Below are positions 45,277 to 53,682 of a DNA stretch of 64,000 bases, one piece after another. Numbering within the stretch: position 1 is the stretch's first letter; each line of letters begins with the position of its first letter. The position numbers and the translations under genes were made by a program. The stretch spans positions 25,198 to 89,197 of the forward strand of contig NZ_SJEY01000013.1 of the NCBI RefSeq assembly GCF_004761875.1. The letters run 5' to 3'. The notes below the pieces were generated by a model. That model did not search any database and was not told the origin of the DNA. It saw only the letters and a program-made list of their open reading frames with translations. The DNA is from Roseovarius aestuariivivens (GTDB lineage Bacteria; Pseudomonadota; Alphaproteobacteria; Rhodobacterales; Rhodobacteraceae).

Positions 45277-45689
45277 CTAGGTTCAGGACTCATAGCCAGG
45301 ATGTCCAAGCAGCCAGTTCACATTGGGCAAACTGCTCACCAATGGATGGGCACCGATGTAATCGCTTGCCGGTCCTGCGGTCACGAACAGGTTCAGCCGG
45401 CGTCCTTGGCTGTCGCAGATGGCGTGTAGCTTGGTATTCATGCTCCTCTTAGTCCGGCCAATCAGGCGTCCACGCCCCCTTTTTGATGCGAAGACTGGTC
45501 GCAGTGCGGTGTGCCTTCAGGTACGTGGCGTCGATCATTGACGCGGGGTTTGCCGTGTGGCTTGGGGAAGAAGGGCTCAAGACGCGGCATCGGCGCATCT
45601 GTCAGCCAGAATAGACCAGACATATTCACCGCTCGCTTTACGAGCCGTGAATCACGCAGCCAAGCGGAATCAATGGGTCCTGAGCCTAG
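45277..45689 (-). mobile_element. Relic of an IS5-family insertion sequence
   Basis: Imperfect terminal inverted repeats are visible: CTAGGTTCAGGACTCAT at 45277-45293 and the complement of CTAGGCTCAGGACCCAT at 45673-45689 (15 of 17 matching). The outermost CTAG on each side could be a 4-bp target duplication. The element is only ~413 bp, far short of a functional IS5 member, because its transposase gene has lost its middle. It lies between the RTX and DUF1326 genes. Confidence 0.75.
45283..45623 (-). pseudogene. IS5-family transposase remnant
   Basis: The minus strand starts MSGLFWLTDAPMPRLEPFF and continues to PHGKPRVNDRR, the normal IS5/IS427 N-terminus. It then jumps to MIDATYLKAHRTATSLRIKKG (in a second frame), and after another shift to GRLIGRTKRSMNTKLHAICD and LVSSLPNVNWLLGHPGYES, ending at the inverted repeat. 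The AATGATCGACGC string at the first junction belongs to both flanking parts, suggesting deletion between short direct repeats. The catalytic C-terminal Glu region is absent. It cannot be functional. Confidence 0.8.
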
Positions 45690-46321
45690 TGTACGACACC
45701 TGTTGGTCCGTGCTTCATGAAGTGCCATTGTCCGTAGCTGTCTTTCAGGTCCAGCTTGATCGGCGTGGTGGCAGTCGTGGAGGCGTTGCCCACTTCGGCA
45801 ATCGAGAACTCAATCCCGTTGGGCATATCGATGCGAACCCGGTGCTCGCCTTCACTATGTGGCGGCTTGATGGGCCGCCCCTCGGATGTCAGAATATCGC
45901 CGATCTGTATCTCGGCGCGGCGCGCTTCCATGTCGGTATCCATTTCGATGGTCGCGTAGATTGTGTCGTGAAGTGTGGGGCACATGGCGCGGAAAACCCA
46001 CCAGTGCGTGGCCTCCTCATCGGTTTCACCGCCCGTGAGGACCGTTTCAAGCGCCGTGCGTTGCTCCGGCGAGGCGGATTTGTCGATAATCAACTGCATC
46101 TCTCCACCTCCCTCGTAGATTGGCCCCGGCCAGGCATAGACAATAGCAACCTTAACTCCTGAAAGATCGACCTCCGCAAAATGACCCTTGGTGATTTCCA
46201 TCACCTCGAAGCCCCGGCAATTGCCCTGGGTCGGATCTTCCTCGAATTGACAGGGACAGGCATACCCGCAATTGCAGTTGCCGTATGCAGGTCCTTCGAC
46301 ATACCAGTCTACATGCGCCAT
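45686..46321 (-). CDS. DUF1326 domain protein, copy 1
   Basis: A 211-residue DUF1326 protein, function unestablished. It begins MAHVDWYVEGPAYGNCNCGYACPCQF, given here in two pieces at most: the CNCGYACPCQF block holds four clustered cysteines suited to metal binding. Later landmarks are VYAWPGPIYEGGGEMQLIID and WWVFRAMCPTLHDT. The stop codon TAG lies inside the CTAG at the IS5 relic boundary, so the original C-terminus may have been slightly altered. It is the last gene of a DUF1326-DUF2182-DUF1326 operon. Confidence 0.85.
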   Translation of the reverse strand: MAHVDWYVEGPAYGNCNCGYACPCQFEEDPTQGNCRGFEVMEITKGHFAEVDLSGVKVAIVYAWPGPIYEGGGEMQLIIDKSASPEQRTALETVLTGGETDEEATHWWVFRAMCPTLHDTIYATIEMDTDMEARRAEIQIGDILTSEGRPIKPPHSEGEHRVRIDMPNGIEFSIAEVGNASTTATTPIKLDLKDSYGQWHFMKHGPTGVVH

Positions 46322-46374
46322 AAGTAAGCTCCTTTCCGCGGTCTTCGCCGCATTAGACGGCTCGGTCATCTCTT

Positions 46375-47220
46375 TCAGAGTACCGAGACGGAAATCCATA
46401 CGCCCGCCGTGATCAGACACAAGCCGGTCGACCATGAGACAAGACGTGGATACGGGACGAGTTTTTCGGCCAGCACGTAGGCAGCAAGACCGACAATCCA
46501 GTAGAGGTTCATGATACCGCCTACGAACAGCAGCGCCATCAAGGCCCAACAACAGCCCAAGCAATAGGTGCCGTGATGCAGGCCCATGCGAAGAGCTCCG
46601 ATATAGCCCTTTTTGTTGTGTGCGGACAGAAAGTGCGCCGGCGATCGACAATGCCGAAGACAGGCCGCCTTGAGCGGCGAGAATTGATATAGCCCCGCAA
46701 GCAGCAGCACGGCACCGGCGACAGGTCGTGCGGCCAGCGTCATCATCGGCCCGTTGGTCAGCCCGACAGCTTCCGTAAGTCCTTGCAGCAGCGTTGCCAT
46801 CGCGCTGAAACCCAACCAAGCCAGCAAGTAGCCAGAAAGAAACGTGAGGCCGAGGCTTTCGGCCTGCGACTTTTGTGAGCCGTGCCTTTTCAAAGCGATG
46901 AACAGCAGAAGAACCGGCACGGCGCTGGGGGTCATCATGGCGATCATCATCACCCACCACATGAGGAAAACCAAAAGGAAGTGGGTCGTGGTCCACGTTG
47001 CGGCGGGACCCATGGTCATCGGTTCGCCGATGGGGCCGACCATACGCGTCATATCAAGCGCCGACATGGGCATGCCAACACCGAAGACCGTGTAAAGCCC
47101 GGCCAGGACGAAAACCAGGAACACCGCACCGATCACGATCCATGTGTCGCGCGTAACGATCCTATCTATAGTTCCTGGAGCGTCCGCAATCGCGCTGGTC
47201 TGCGCTTTAGGCGGCGACAC
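46375..47220 (-). CDS. DUF2182 predicted metal-binding membrane protein
   Basis: A 281-residue polytopic membrane protein with about seven helices. Methionine/tryptophan-rich segments such as FLMWWVMMIAMMTPSAVPVL and the motif HHGTYCLGCCWALMALLFVGG identify the DUF2182 family, annotated as predicted metal binding; CLGCC and nearby His could be ligands. It overlaps copy 2 of DUF1326 upstream by 14 bases and precedes copy 1, an arrangement suggesting a membrane/soluble complex or metal-handling system. No transport activity is established. Confidence 0.85.
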   Translation of the reverse strand: MSPPKAQTSAIADAPGTIDRIVTRDTWIVIGAVFLVFVLAGLYTVFGVGMPMSALDMTRMVGPIGEPMTMGPAATWTTTHFLLVFLMWWVMMIAMMTPSAVPVLLLFIALKRHGSQKSQAESLGLTFLSGYLLAWLGFSAMATLLQGLTEAVGLTNGPMMTLAARPVAGAVLLLAGLYQFSPLKAACLRHCRSPAHFLSAHNKKGYIGALRMGLHHGTYCLGCCWALMALLFVGGIMNLYWIVGLAAYVLAEKLVPYPRLVSWSTGLCLITAGVWISVSVL

Positions 47221-47845
47221 GGCCCTTGCCCGTCAGATGCAGACTGGCCATGTGCGCGTGCGTTCCAGTGTTCTTGTCAAGCTGAAGCTCGCCGCCCGTG
47301 GTCTTGGTGTGCCCTTTCGCCATTTCGGCAAAGCCGAACTCAAACCCGTGAGGCAAAGCGATCCCGATGCGATGCGGCTCGCCCGTCACGATGTTCGGAA
47401 TTGGCTCGGCGTTGATCTCGAAGACACCTTCCACGGTAGCCTTCCCGGTTCTTTCGTCGGCGTTCATTTCCAGCGAAACAGGCGCGTAAATCGTCGGGTG
47501 CTTGTTTGGGCACATGGCGCCGAAGACGAACCACATGGTCGCCATTTCCTCGGTATCGGCGCCCGTCATGATCGCTTCCAGTGCGGCGCGTTGATCTTCA
47601 TCCGCCTTGGGATCGATGATCAGTTGCATGTGCCCGTTGCCTTCGTGGATCGGACCCGGCCATTTATAGACGCCGCCTGCGGTCAGGCCGTCCAGAGTGG
47701 TCTTGCCATAATGCCCCTTGTGGATCTGGTAAACCACCGCAGCTTCGCAGGTGCCGTCGGTTGGCAGAACCCCGAACTGGCACGGGCATCCGAAATTGCA
47801 ATTACAATTGGCGAGTTCCTCACCTTCGATTTCCCAATCGGTCAT
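47207..47845 (-). CDS. DUF1326 domain protein, copy 2
   Basis: A 212-residue DUF1326 protein with the same cysteine cluster (CNCNFGCPCQF) and blocks VYKWPGPIHEGNGHMQLIID and FVFGAMCPNKHPT. It is clearly paralogous to copy 1 but diverged through most of its length. It is the first gene of the minus-strand operon and overlaps the DUF2182 gene. The ATG at 47845 follows a TTG that extends the frame by one residue. Confidence 0.85.
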   Translation of the reverse strand: MTDWEIEGEELANCNCNFGCPCQFGVLPTDGTCEAAVVYQIHKGHYGKTTLDGLTAGGVYKWPGPIHEGNGHMQLIIDPKADEDQRAALEAIMTGADTEEMATMWFVFGAMCPNKHPTIYAPVSLEMNADERTGKATVEGVFEINAEPIPNIVTGEPHRIGIALPHGFEFGFAEMAKGHTKTTGGELQLDKNTGTHAHMASLHLTGKGRVAA

Positions 47846-48252
47846 CAATCTGTCCCCCTGATGGATCGTGACTTTAAAAGATCACGAGTGTCGTTGCTCG
47901 GAGGTCGAAAATCGATACGCACGCCAAGTTGCTTGGCACAATTGCCTCAAAATTTATGTCTCACAGGTATCACAGAATGCCCAGTATGTCAGTAAGTTTT
48001 ACTTTAATACCCGAGGGTTGAGAAATCAGCCGCGCCTTCTTCAAATGGCTGTTTCTGCAAGCGCTGGCGCCATCTGCGAGATGCATGCTGGTCTTTATGC
48101 GTTTTCGGGCAACAGGCGATCCATTGGCAGTGAGATGGCAGTCAGACTATTTTCGACTGTGCCCTTCGAAGCCGAGACAATTACCTTGTGTTGCACGCAG
48201 GAATGGCACGACAAAGTTCAAGAAGGTCTTATCTGAGTGGCCTCAAGATAGG
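47846..48252. other. Intergenic region, 407 bases
   Basis: An open frame of 122 codons on the plus strand exists, but it has no family resemblance and no strong Shine-Dalgarno, so I do not call it a gene. This stretch should hold the promoter of the DUF1326 operon and the 3' region of the phosphoesterase gene. Base composition becomes less GC-rich from here to about 51.6 kb. Confidence 0.4.
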
Positions 48253-49191
48253 TCACTGATCAGGATGGCCTGTACTCGAATCGTATGTCAAATATTCCCA
48301 CTCAATTCGATCGTCTTTGAGCGTGATCGAGGTGAAACCTCTGGCCGTTCCATAATAGGGACCCCGCCACCATCCTCCGCAGAGAGCTCCACCTGTCAGG
48401 AATGTGGAGCCGCGCCAATAGATCGCCTCGCTCACGTGTAGGTGGCCTTGGAGTAAGAGGATGAGGTTGTGCCGGGCGAACAGGTCCAGAATTTCGACAT
48501 TGTTGAGAACGACACGATTGGCTTGCGCTTGAAAGGTAGTGCCTTTTGTTGCAGCGAAAAACGTCGTCAAAAGCGGCATGTGCAGTAGCAGCACTATGGG
48601 TACGTCACGTGGCGTAGACGCAAGCAACTCTCTGATCCACTCTGTCTGCTCCGATGAAATCCATCCTTCGTACCTATGGCTGTCATTCGAAATGCGTAAG
48701 GAATCCAGCAAGATGAAACGGTATCCCAGCGCTTCAAATGAATCATAAGTGCGGCTTAGGCCGAGATGGCGCTTAAAGTCCGAACGCGGGTCGGTCCCAT
48801 CGTGACCATTGTTTTGCAGTGCACCGACAAGATCGTGGTTGCCGAGAACAGCGTGATGCTCTGCCCGAATGGCGCGTGCCATATTCATGTATGCGTTCCA
48901 CCTTGGCGCCATCTCTTTCGAATTCGAGGCGAACCCACCCGAGATTAGATCACCGCCACATAGAACGAGATCAGGGTTTTGTGCGTTCATCGCTTCGGCC
49001 GCCATTGCCAGCGCCGCCGAGGTTTCGTCTCTGCCGTCGGCATGGATGTCTGTGTAAAAGACCAACCGTAAGTCGCCTCGCCCAGAGCCGCGCATGCTGC
49101 GTGTTGTCCGTGCGTAGCCAGGCGACGCCACGACAGCGGCTCCGGCACCAAGGGATTTGAGAAATCTGCGTCGTGAAATGCCTGAGGTCAT
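48253..49191 (-). CDS. Tat-exported metallophosphoesterase
   Basis: A 312-residue protein with a twin-arginine leader (SRRRFLKSLGAGAAVVASPGYA). Calcineurin-like metal motifs follow in order: FYTDIHADG, LCGGDLISGG, AVLGNHDLVG, VLLLHMPLLT and LLQGHLHVSEAIYW. It would hydrolyse phosphoester substrates in the periplasm with two metal ions. Its start overlaps the end of the VanZ-like gene by four bases (ATGA). The codon use and GC are lower than in the surrounding regions, which suggests acquisition. The substrate is unknown. Confidence 0.88.
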   Translation of the reverse strand: MTSGISRRRFLKSLGAGAAVVASPGYARTTRSMRGSGRGDLRLVFYTDIHADGRDETSAALAMAAEAMNAQNPDLVLCGGDLISGGFASNSKEMAPRWNAYMNMARAIRAEHHAVLGNHDLVGALQNNGHDGTDPRSDFKRHLGLSRTYDSFEALGYRFILLDSLRISNDSHRYEGWISSEQTEWIRELLASTPRDVPIVLLLHMPLLTTFFAATKGTTFQAQANRVVLNNVEILDLFARHNLILLLQGHLHVSEAIYWRGSTFLTGGALCGGWWRGPYYGTARGFTSITLKDDRIEWEYLTYDSSTGHPDQ

Positions 49192-50486
49192 GTGGCAAGT
49201 GTGGTCTGAGACGCCCGCCTGCAGATGAACGCACCGAACAGAAGCGCGGCCACCATACCTGAGAAGATGAGCGCGGTTTGGCGGGGGCTGTAGTTTACGA
49301 TCAGATGACGGCTCACACCGCTTTCATAGGGTTCGCTCAAATCAGCCTCCGTTCTCGCCTTGGCCTTTTGTTCGGGGGACCATCTCAAGCTGGACTCGTG
49401 CAGCAAGTCACCGAAATTCTTTTCCAGAATGTAATTTTCCCAATAAGCAGTTGCGAAATATTCAGCCCGTTCGGCTCCGGCCTCGTGCTTCATCGCGCGC
49501 TTTAGATAGACGTCACGACGGAGTTGATGGATTCTGGCTTCGTAAAGAAACGGGTTCGCCAGAGGAGAATAGATATCCATGAATTTCTCATGTTTTTCCC
49601 GTTCATTATAGTGGTCGATGTTGGGAGCGTTACCCTCGGCTTGGAAGGCGGCTGACCGGCGCAATTCTTCGCCTGTCATTCGTGATCGGAACGAAACTGT
49701 ATCCGGATTTCCATGAAGATGTCCGTATTCGACCATGATATGCTGGTCCTGATTGGGATCAATAAATCCAAGGCCCGGCACACTGTGCGCGTACCGAATT
49801 ATTCTATCGGGAGTGTTTTGCAGGCAGAACCCTAGATAGCCGACACTAACCGCGCCTAGCAAACAGAGACGTCTCAGGCTCTCCCAGCCTGGAAAGCCGG
49901 AAATCAGCTTTGGTTGGATACCCGCGGCAAGGCCGATCTGCACAAGGGCAACCGCCTTGAAGTTCAACCAGATGTCCCGCAGGTCGAAATAACGCCCGGA
50001 CGTGAGCCACTGCACGGTTTCGTCGACCATGCCCAAAAAAGTCCCCGTAACGGTGACCGCCACGTAAATGCTGTAGTCGCGAATGCGATGACTGAATGCG
50101 CGAAAGAGCAAGAAGGACAGCATACCGTACTGCACATAGTGGATTGCTTCTTCGGCGCTGCCTTTGGCGAGATCGAACGAAAGATAGACAACCAGGGCGG
50201 CCAGACCCAGCAGCCAAGCGCATGAGGCAAGAGACCATCGCTGCCGGGTTGCGTACAAGGCAGCTGCTGCCGCAAGAAAAGCCGACACGGCAACAAAGAA
50301 TGTAAAAAATCCGCTTCCCAAGTGCTCTCTTATGAAGTTCACGCCGTCTCTTACGTGAGGCACGGTTGCGAAGAGGAGAGCTGACCAAAATACAGGAAAA
50401 GCCCAAGACAAGGCCTCTCGCTCTTTCGGTGCGCTATCGAACATAAAAAAACCTGCTGTTTCGTCCCGCGTGTCTAAATAAATCAT
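49188..50486 (-). CDS. VanZ-like membrane protein with large C-terminal domain
   Basis: About 432 residues. The first ~240 are membrane helices containing the VanZ pattern (SAEEAIHYVQYGML, then DETVQWLTSGRYFDLRDIW). A charged ~170-residue domain follows (YNEREKHEKFMDIY, RDVYLKRAMKHEAGAERAEYF) and a last helix precedes RRAS at the C-terminus. The extra domain is unlike ordinary short VanZ proteins. The start is uncertain: the frame is open to 50756, an ATG lies at 50741, and ATGs at 50486 and 50444 precede the first helix; I use 50486. It is coupled to the phosphoesterase gene. VanZ proteins affect surface properties, but no biochemical role is known. Confidence 0.75.
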   Translation of the reverse strand: MIYLDTRDETAGFFMFDSAPKEREALSWAFPVFWSALLFATVPHVRDGVNFIREHLGSGFFTFFVAVSAFLAAAAALYATRQRWSLASCAWLLGLAALVVYLSFDLAKGSAEEAIHYVQYGMLSFLLFRAFSHRIRDYSIYVAVTVTGTFLGMVDETVQWLTSGRYFDLRDIWLNFKAVALVQIGLAAGIQPKLISGFPGWESLRRLCLLGAVSVGYLGFCLQNTPDRIIRYAHSVPGLGFIDPNQDQHIMVEYGHLHGNPDTVSFRSRMTGEELRRSAAFQAEGNAPNIDHYNEREKHEKFMDIYSPLANPFLYEARIHQLRRDVYLKRAMKHEAGAERAEYFATAYWENYILEKNFGDLLHESSLRWSPEQKAKARTEADLSEPYESGVSRHLIVNYSPRQTALIFSGMVAALLFGAFICRRASQTTLAT

Positions 50487-51039
50487 TTGATCGCTTTGCG
50501 TTGACGTCAACTTTGCCAGAGTTGTGATCAGAAAAAAACGCACATCGAATCTCAAGGCGGTGTTCACTTTGGCCCTATTTTTCGTTGCCGCCGACGCCCC
50601 GGCGAGGGTCAGGTCAAATTGCCCGCTGCCCTCATGGTTTGGAATAACGATCCGGTGGGAAAGCCCGCGTGCCTTCAGTCCGAATTTCGTCCGAACCATC
50701 GGGGTGGCATACTTACAGAAGCGCGGCAACCGGTCCGTCATTTTCTTATAGATCACCGGACGGTGAATGCGCTTCGCATTTCAAATGATGACTGGCTTGC
50801 GACGAGTGAGAAGTGTGACGGCTCGTGGTTACCCGCCATGGTCGTCAAGCTCAGTGCGCGACCGACGCAACAGAATTGCCCGCTGGTATTGGGTGTAAAA
50901 TAGGGGCACGCAAAGACCTTACAAGTGCGCCCGAAAACTATACTCATCAGACGTAAGGCGTCCGCCAAAGTGAGGTTCACCGAACTTGCTCTTGGTCACT
51001 CAGGTCGTGTGTAGACTATGCGTCACCTTCAGATATCAT
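50487..51039. other. Region upstream of the VanZ-like gene, 553 bases
   Basis: The minus-strand frame of the VanZ-like gene remains open to 50756, encoding a stretch (PMVRTKFGLKARGLSHRIVI, then NHEGSGQFDLTLAGASAA) that reads like a remnant of another protein joined in frame; I cannot name it. The remaining ~280 bases up to the small gene hold nothing I recognise. Confidence 0.35.
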
Positions 51040-51315
51040 TTATGTCGCGCCGCGTGCCGCTTCCGGGTGTTCAGCCAGAAAGCCTCGCAGCACGGCAAAG
51101 AGTTCTCGCGCATGCTCCACGTTGTCTTGGTTCAAAGCGGCACGAATATCGTCGCAAATCATTTCATGCACTTTTTGAGGGCCATGATGCACATGCATCA
51201 GGTAGTCACCCATCAGGGCTGCATCGAATGTCGTGAAATGCTCGTGTTCCGCCAGGGCATCGATTTCCTTGCGTGTAAGCGCGGACATGTCTTCAACATC
51301 TTCCAAGGCGATCAT
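51040..51315 (-). CDS. Small conserved-looking acidic/His-rich protein, 91 residues
   Basis: A 91-residue protein with a good GGGAGG Shine-Dalgarno ten bases before its ATG. It is acidic and helical (ALTRKEIDALAEHEHFTTFD, then HVHHGPQKVHEMICDDI), with a His-rich centre that could bind a metal. No family is recognised with certainty. It has an independent ATG within a longer open frame whose first part lacks protein-like composition. Role unknown. Confidence 0.65.
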   Translation of the reverse strand: MIALEDVEDMSALTRKEIDALAEHEHFTTFDAALMGDYLMHVHHGPQKVHEMICDDIRAALNQDNVEHARELFAVLRGFLAEHPEAARGAT

Positions 51316-51668
51316 GGCTGTGTCCCTCCCAACTGAAACACACTGCCAAATTCGACAAGTCTTGACCTTGACCTGTCTCAAATCACGATTGGCACTTGGA
51401 GGCGCTGGCAACAGCACAGTTTGTGCGGGGCTCGGTACATGCCTCCGTCCACAGGAGTTCCTAAAAAATGCTCGGCACGTGTTTTGGCGTGCAAGCACGT
51501 TGATCCTGTCTTTACCCGGACATGATCGTAGCCAAAAGACGACGGCGTCCCAGAAACTAATCTGGGACGCAACTCTAACTTCATAAAACACTCAGGCGCC
51601 GACATCCGTCAAAGCGCCATAATCAAACGGCTGCCTGAGGACGACGTAGCTTAGAGAACGTGTCCTGC
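51316..51668. other. Intergenic region, 353 bases
   Basis: No supported gene. The segment between 51470 and 51515 contains a short GCACG/CGTGC inverted repeat without a U-tract. It separates the small acidic protein from the VPLPA-CTERM gene, both on the minus strand. Confidence 0.4.
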
Positions 51669-52343
51669 TCAGGCGGAGCGGCGGCGCCTCCGGCCCACTG
51701 CAGCGCCGATACCGAGACCGGTAAGAAGCATCAGACCGGCACCGGGCACAGGGATAGCGGCCACTCTGGAAAAGGCGATCTCGCCAAGACCGCAACCCGA
51801 GAAGCTGAGACCGCCGGCTTGCGGGCATCCGGACAGTTCCATGCGGAAGAACTGCAAGCTTGTCACCGATCCAAAACCAAAGACCTGAGCGCCGTAGTCA
51901 ATGTTCGCCGGGCTGGCCAGCGGACTGATCGAACCGAGACTGGAGAAGTTCACGCCATCGGTCGAAGACGAGAGCAGTGCGCTCGTGAAGCCCGCCCCAT
52001 CCTCATGCCACAATGCGAGCCTATCGAGCGAGAGAACGCTACCCAGATCGAACACCAGCGTTGCGCTGCTCACGGGAGTGGCGGTAAACCACTCGGTCGT
52101 GTTCAGGGTATTATGGGTCGGGTTTGTTGCCAGATAAGCGTCGAAATCGGTTACGCCACTGATATAGGTCGAACTCAACCCGGTTTGATCGATCGCATTG
52201 CTGATGTCATTTCCAGGGCCGAACGTGCTACTGGCCGTTGCGCTGTTTGCACCGACGATTGTTGCTGCTTGGCTGGCGGTGGCCGCCAAGACCAGCGCGC
52301 TTGCAAGTATGCCGTTTTTTAGTACCGAAAACTTGCGTTTCAT
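51669..52343 (-). CDS. VPLPA-CTERM-type surface protein with F5/8 C-like domain
   Basis: A 224-residue protein with a signal peptide (ending ATASQA), a discoidin/F5/8-type C-like beta domain (ATASSTFGPGNDISNAID, TATLVFDLGSVLSLDRLALWHEDG, given as parts), and a C-terminal sorting tail: an IPVPGAGLMLLTG motif, a hydrophobic helix, then GRRRRRSA. This tail is the Rhodobacterales VPLPA-CTERM variant of the PEP-CTERM/exosortase signal, so the protein is probably processed and surface-displayed or part of exopolysaccharide matrix. No exosortase is in the window. Confidence 0.85.
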   Translation of the reverse strand: MKRKFSVLKNGILASALVLAATASQAATIVGANSATASSTFGPGNDISNAIDQTGLSSTYISGVTDFDAYLATNPTHNTLNTTEWFTATPVSSATLVFDLGSVLSLDRLALWHEDGAGFTSALLSSSTDGVNFSSLGSISPLASPANIDYGAQVFGFGSVTSLQFFRMELSGCPQAGGLSFSGCGLGEIAFSRVAAIPVPGAGLMLLTGLGIGAAVGRRRRRSA

Positions 52344-52681
52344 CCTATGAAATCCCCCGTTGAAAACTTGACAATAATACCCGGCTTGCGTGAAAAGGGC
52401 AATCTAAAGCTACATTTCAGACGGTGAGCTGAGGGCAGAATTCTGGCGTGGCGCACCACTGCAGCGTGATTTCCTTGAAGCGGTCATAGAACACCGCCAG
52501 ATTGGCCCAAATTGGAACCGGCCATTCGCGACGCGCCCGTTCTATGTAACTCCAGCGGACTTTTCTTCCTGATGCTGGCGCAGCGAGACCTGCCGATTGG
52601 CGGAGACCTTATCTCCAAGCCAGTTTCCGCGTTGCATCACACCTTTGCTGAAGCGGACGCCGTCCCACAGCGTCCCCACTG
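52344..52681. other. Intergenic region with possible transposase remnant, 338 bases
   Basis: On the minus strand, about 52430-52570, a frame reads SYIERARREWPVPIWANLAV then FYDRFKEITLQ, faintly like an IS5-type transposase N-terminal region, but too short and degraded to call. The first 60 bases should include the VPLPA gene promoter. Confidence 0.3.
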
Positions 52682-53668
52682 TCATCCGAACATATTCATC
52701 CATCGGATCAGAACCGGTGCGAGACAAATCATCAAAAGCACGGGCATCATGAAGAGCGCCAAGACGGCTGACATCTGTACGGGAAGCCGATTGGCCTTTT
52801 CCTGGGCTTTCAGCTCTCGGGTCAAACGCATTTCATTCGAAAACCGCTCCAGTGCCGTCGATACGCTTGTGCCGAACTGGTTTGACTGGAGAATCACGTT
52901 GCAGAAAGACGCAAGCTCGTCGACGCCGACACGTTCGGCCATGTCAAGCATTGCCGCCTGCCTTTCCTTGCCAGCCTGCAGCTCCAGTTGAAGTATCATG
53001 AACTCCTGAGAGATTTCAGGGGCGGCATGTGCAAGTTCATGCGAGACGCGCACCATCGCGGCATCAAATCCGAGGCCGGCTTCCATCGCAATCTGCAACA
53101 GGTCGAGCGCGTTCGGCAAACTGTACTCAATCGCCTTGACACGCTTTCGGATCCGGGCGCGCAGCCACAGGATCGGGCCATAGAACCCGACAACCAAAAG
53201 AGCGGTCACGATCTGCATCGCGTTTATCCAGGTCAGGTTCTGTAACAACTTAGCAATATGTAACTTGGCCTGAATTTCCGGCGAAAGCGCCATGGCTGCG
53301 ATGAATAGGGCCGGCAGCGATACCCCGATGATCGCGCGGAATGTATAGAAAATCCGGACTGAGTTCTTACGCTTGACACCGGCACGTTTGAGCTGAAGTG
53401 CGATTTTCGACCGTTCCTCGCGCGAGGATGGAACGAAGGCTTGCAACAGGCCGTGCGGGTCGCTGTTGTTCCCCTGAATCAGATCGAAATCTTCACCGTG
53501 GGGGCGGCTTACGGTACCGGCATGCATGCGCCGCATTTCAGGTGCCGTTCCGGCCAGCATACCTGAAAGGCCATAGATAATGACGAAGACGCTCAGGCCG
53601 ATGCCACCAAGAACGACGTATTCCGGTGAGGCCGTTAGGTCACGAATGAAGTCTTGAAAGGCGTCCAT
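52682..53668 (-). CDS. tadC: Tad pilus platform protein TadC
   Basis: A 328-residue T2SSF-domain membrane protein. The conserved block NALDLLQIAMEAGLGFDAAM and the later LASFCNVILQSNQFGTSVSTAL, with helices at both ends, identify TadC, which with TadB forms the inner-membrane platform for Flp pilus assembly. The ATG at 53668 is chosen because GGAGGAG lies six bases upstream; a start 18 bases earlier would overlap tadB. It is the last tad gene seen; tadD does not follow. Confidence 0.9.
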   Translation of the reverse strand: MDAFQDFIRDLTASPEYVVLGGIGLSVFVIIYGLSGMLAGTAPEMRRMHAGTVSRPHGEDFDLIQGNNSDPHGLLQAFVPSSREERSKIALQLKRAGVKRKNSVRIFYTFRAIIGVSLPALFIAAMALSPEIQAKLHIAKLLQNLTWINAMQIVTALLVVGFYGPILWLRARIRKRVKAIEYSLPNALDLLQIAMEAGLGFDAAMVRVSHELAHAAPEISQEFMILQLELQAGKERQAAMLDMAERVGVDELASFCNVILQSNQFGTSVSTALERFSNEMRLTRELKAQEKANRLPVQMSAVLALFMMPVLLMICLAPVLIRWMNMFG

Positions 53669-53682
53669 GAAAGCTCCTCCGC

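Noticed and set aside
45686..46996. 436-codon minus-strand ORF spanning the DUF1326 gene and DUF2182 region
   Set aside because: The N-terminal 225 codons are the wrong frame of the DUF2182 gene; the true DUF1326 start is at 46321.
47868..48236. 122-codon plus-strand ORF
   Set aside because: No family resemblance or ribosome binding site; likely chance in a region between opposing genes.
51040..51591. Longer 183-codon version of the small acidic protein
   Set aside because: The first 92 codons are not protein-like, and a GGGAGG Shine-Dalgarno marks the internal ATG at 51315.
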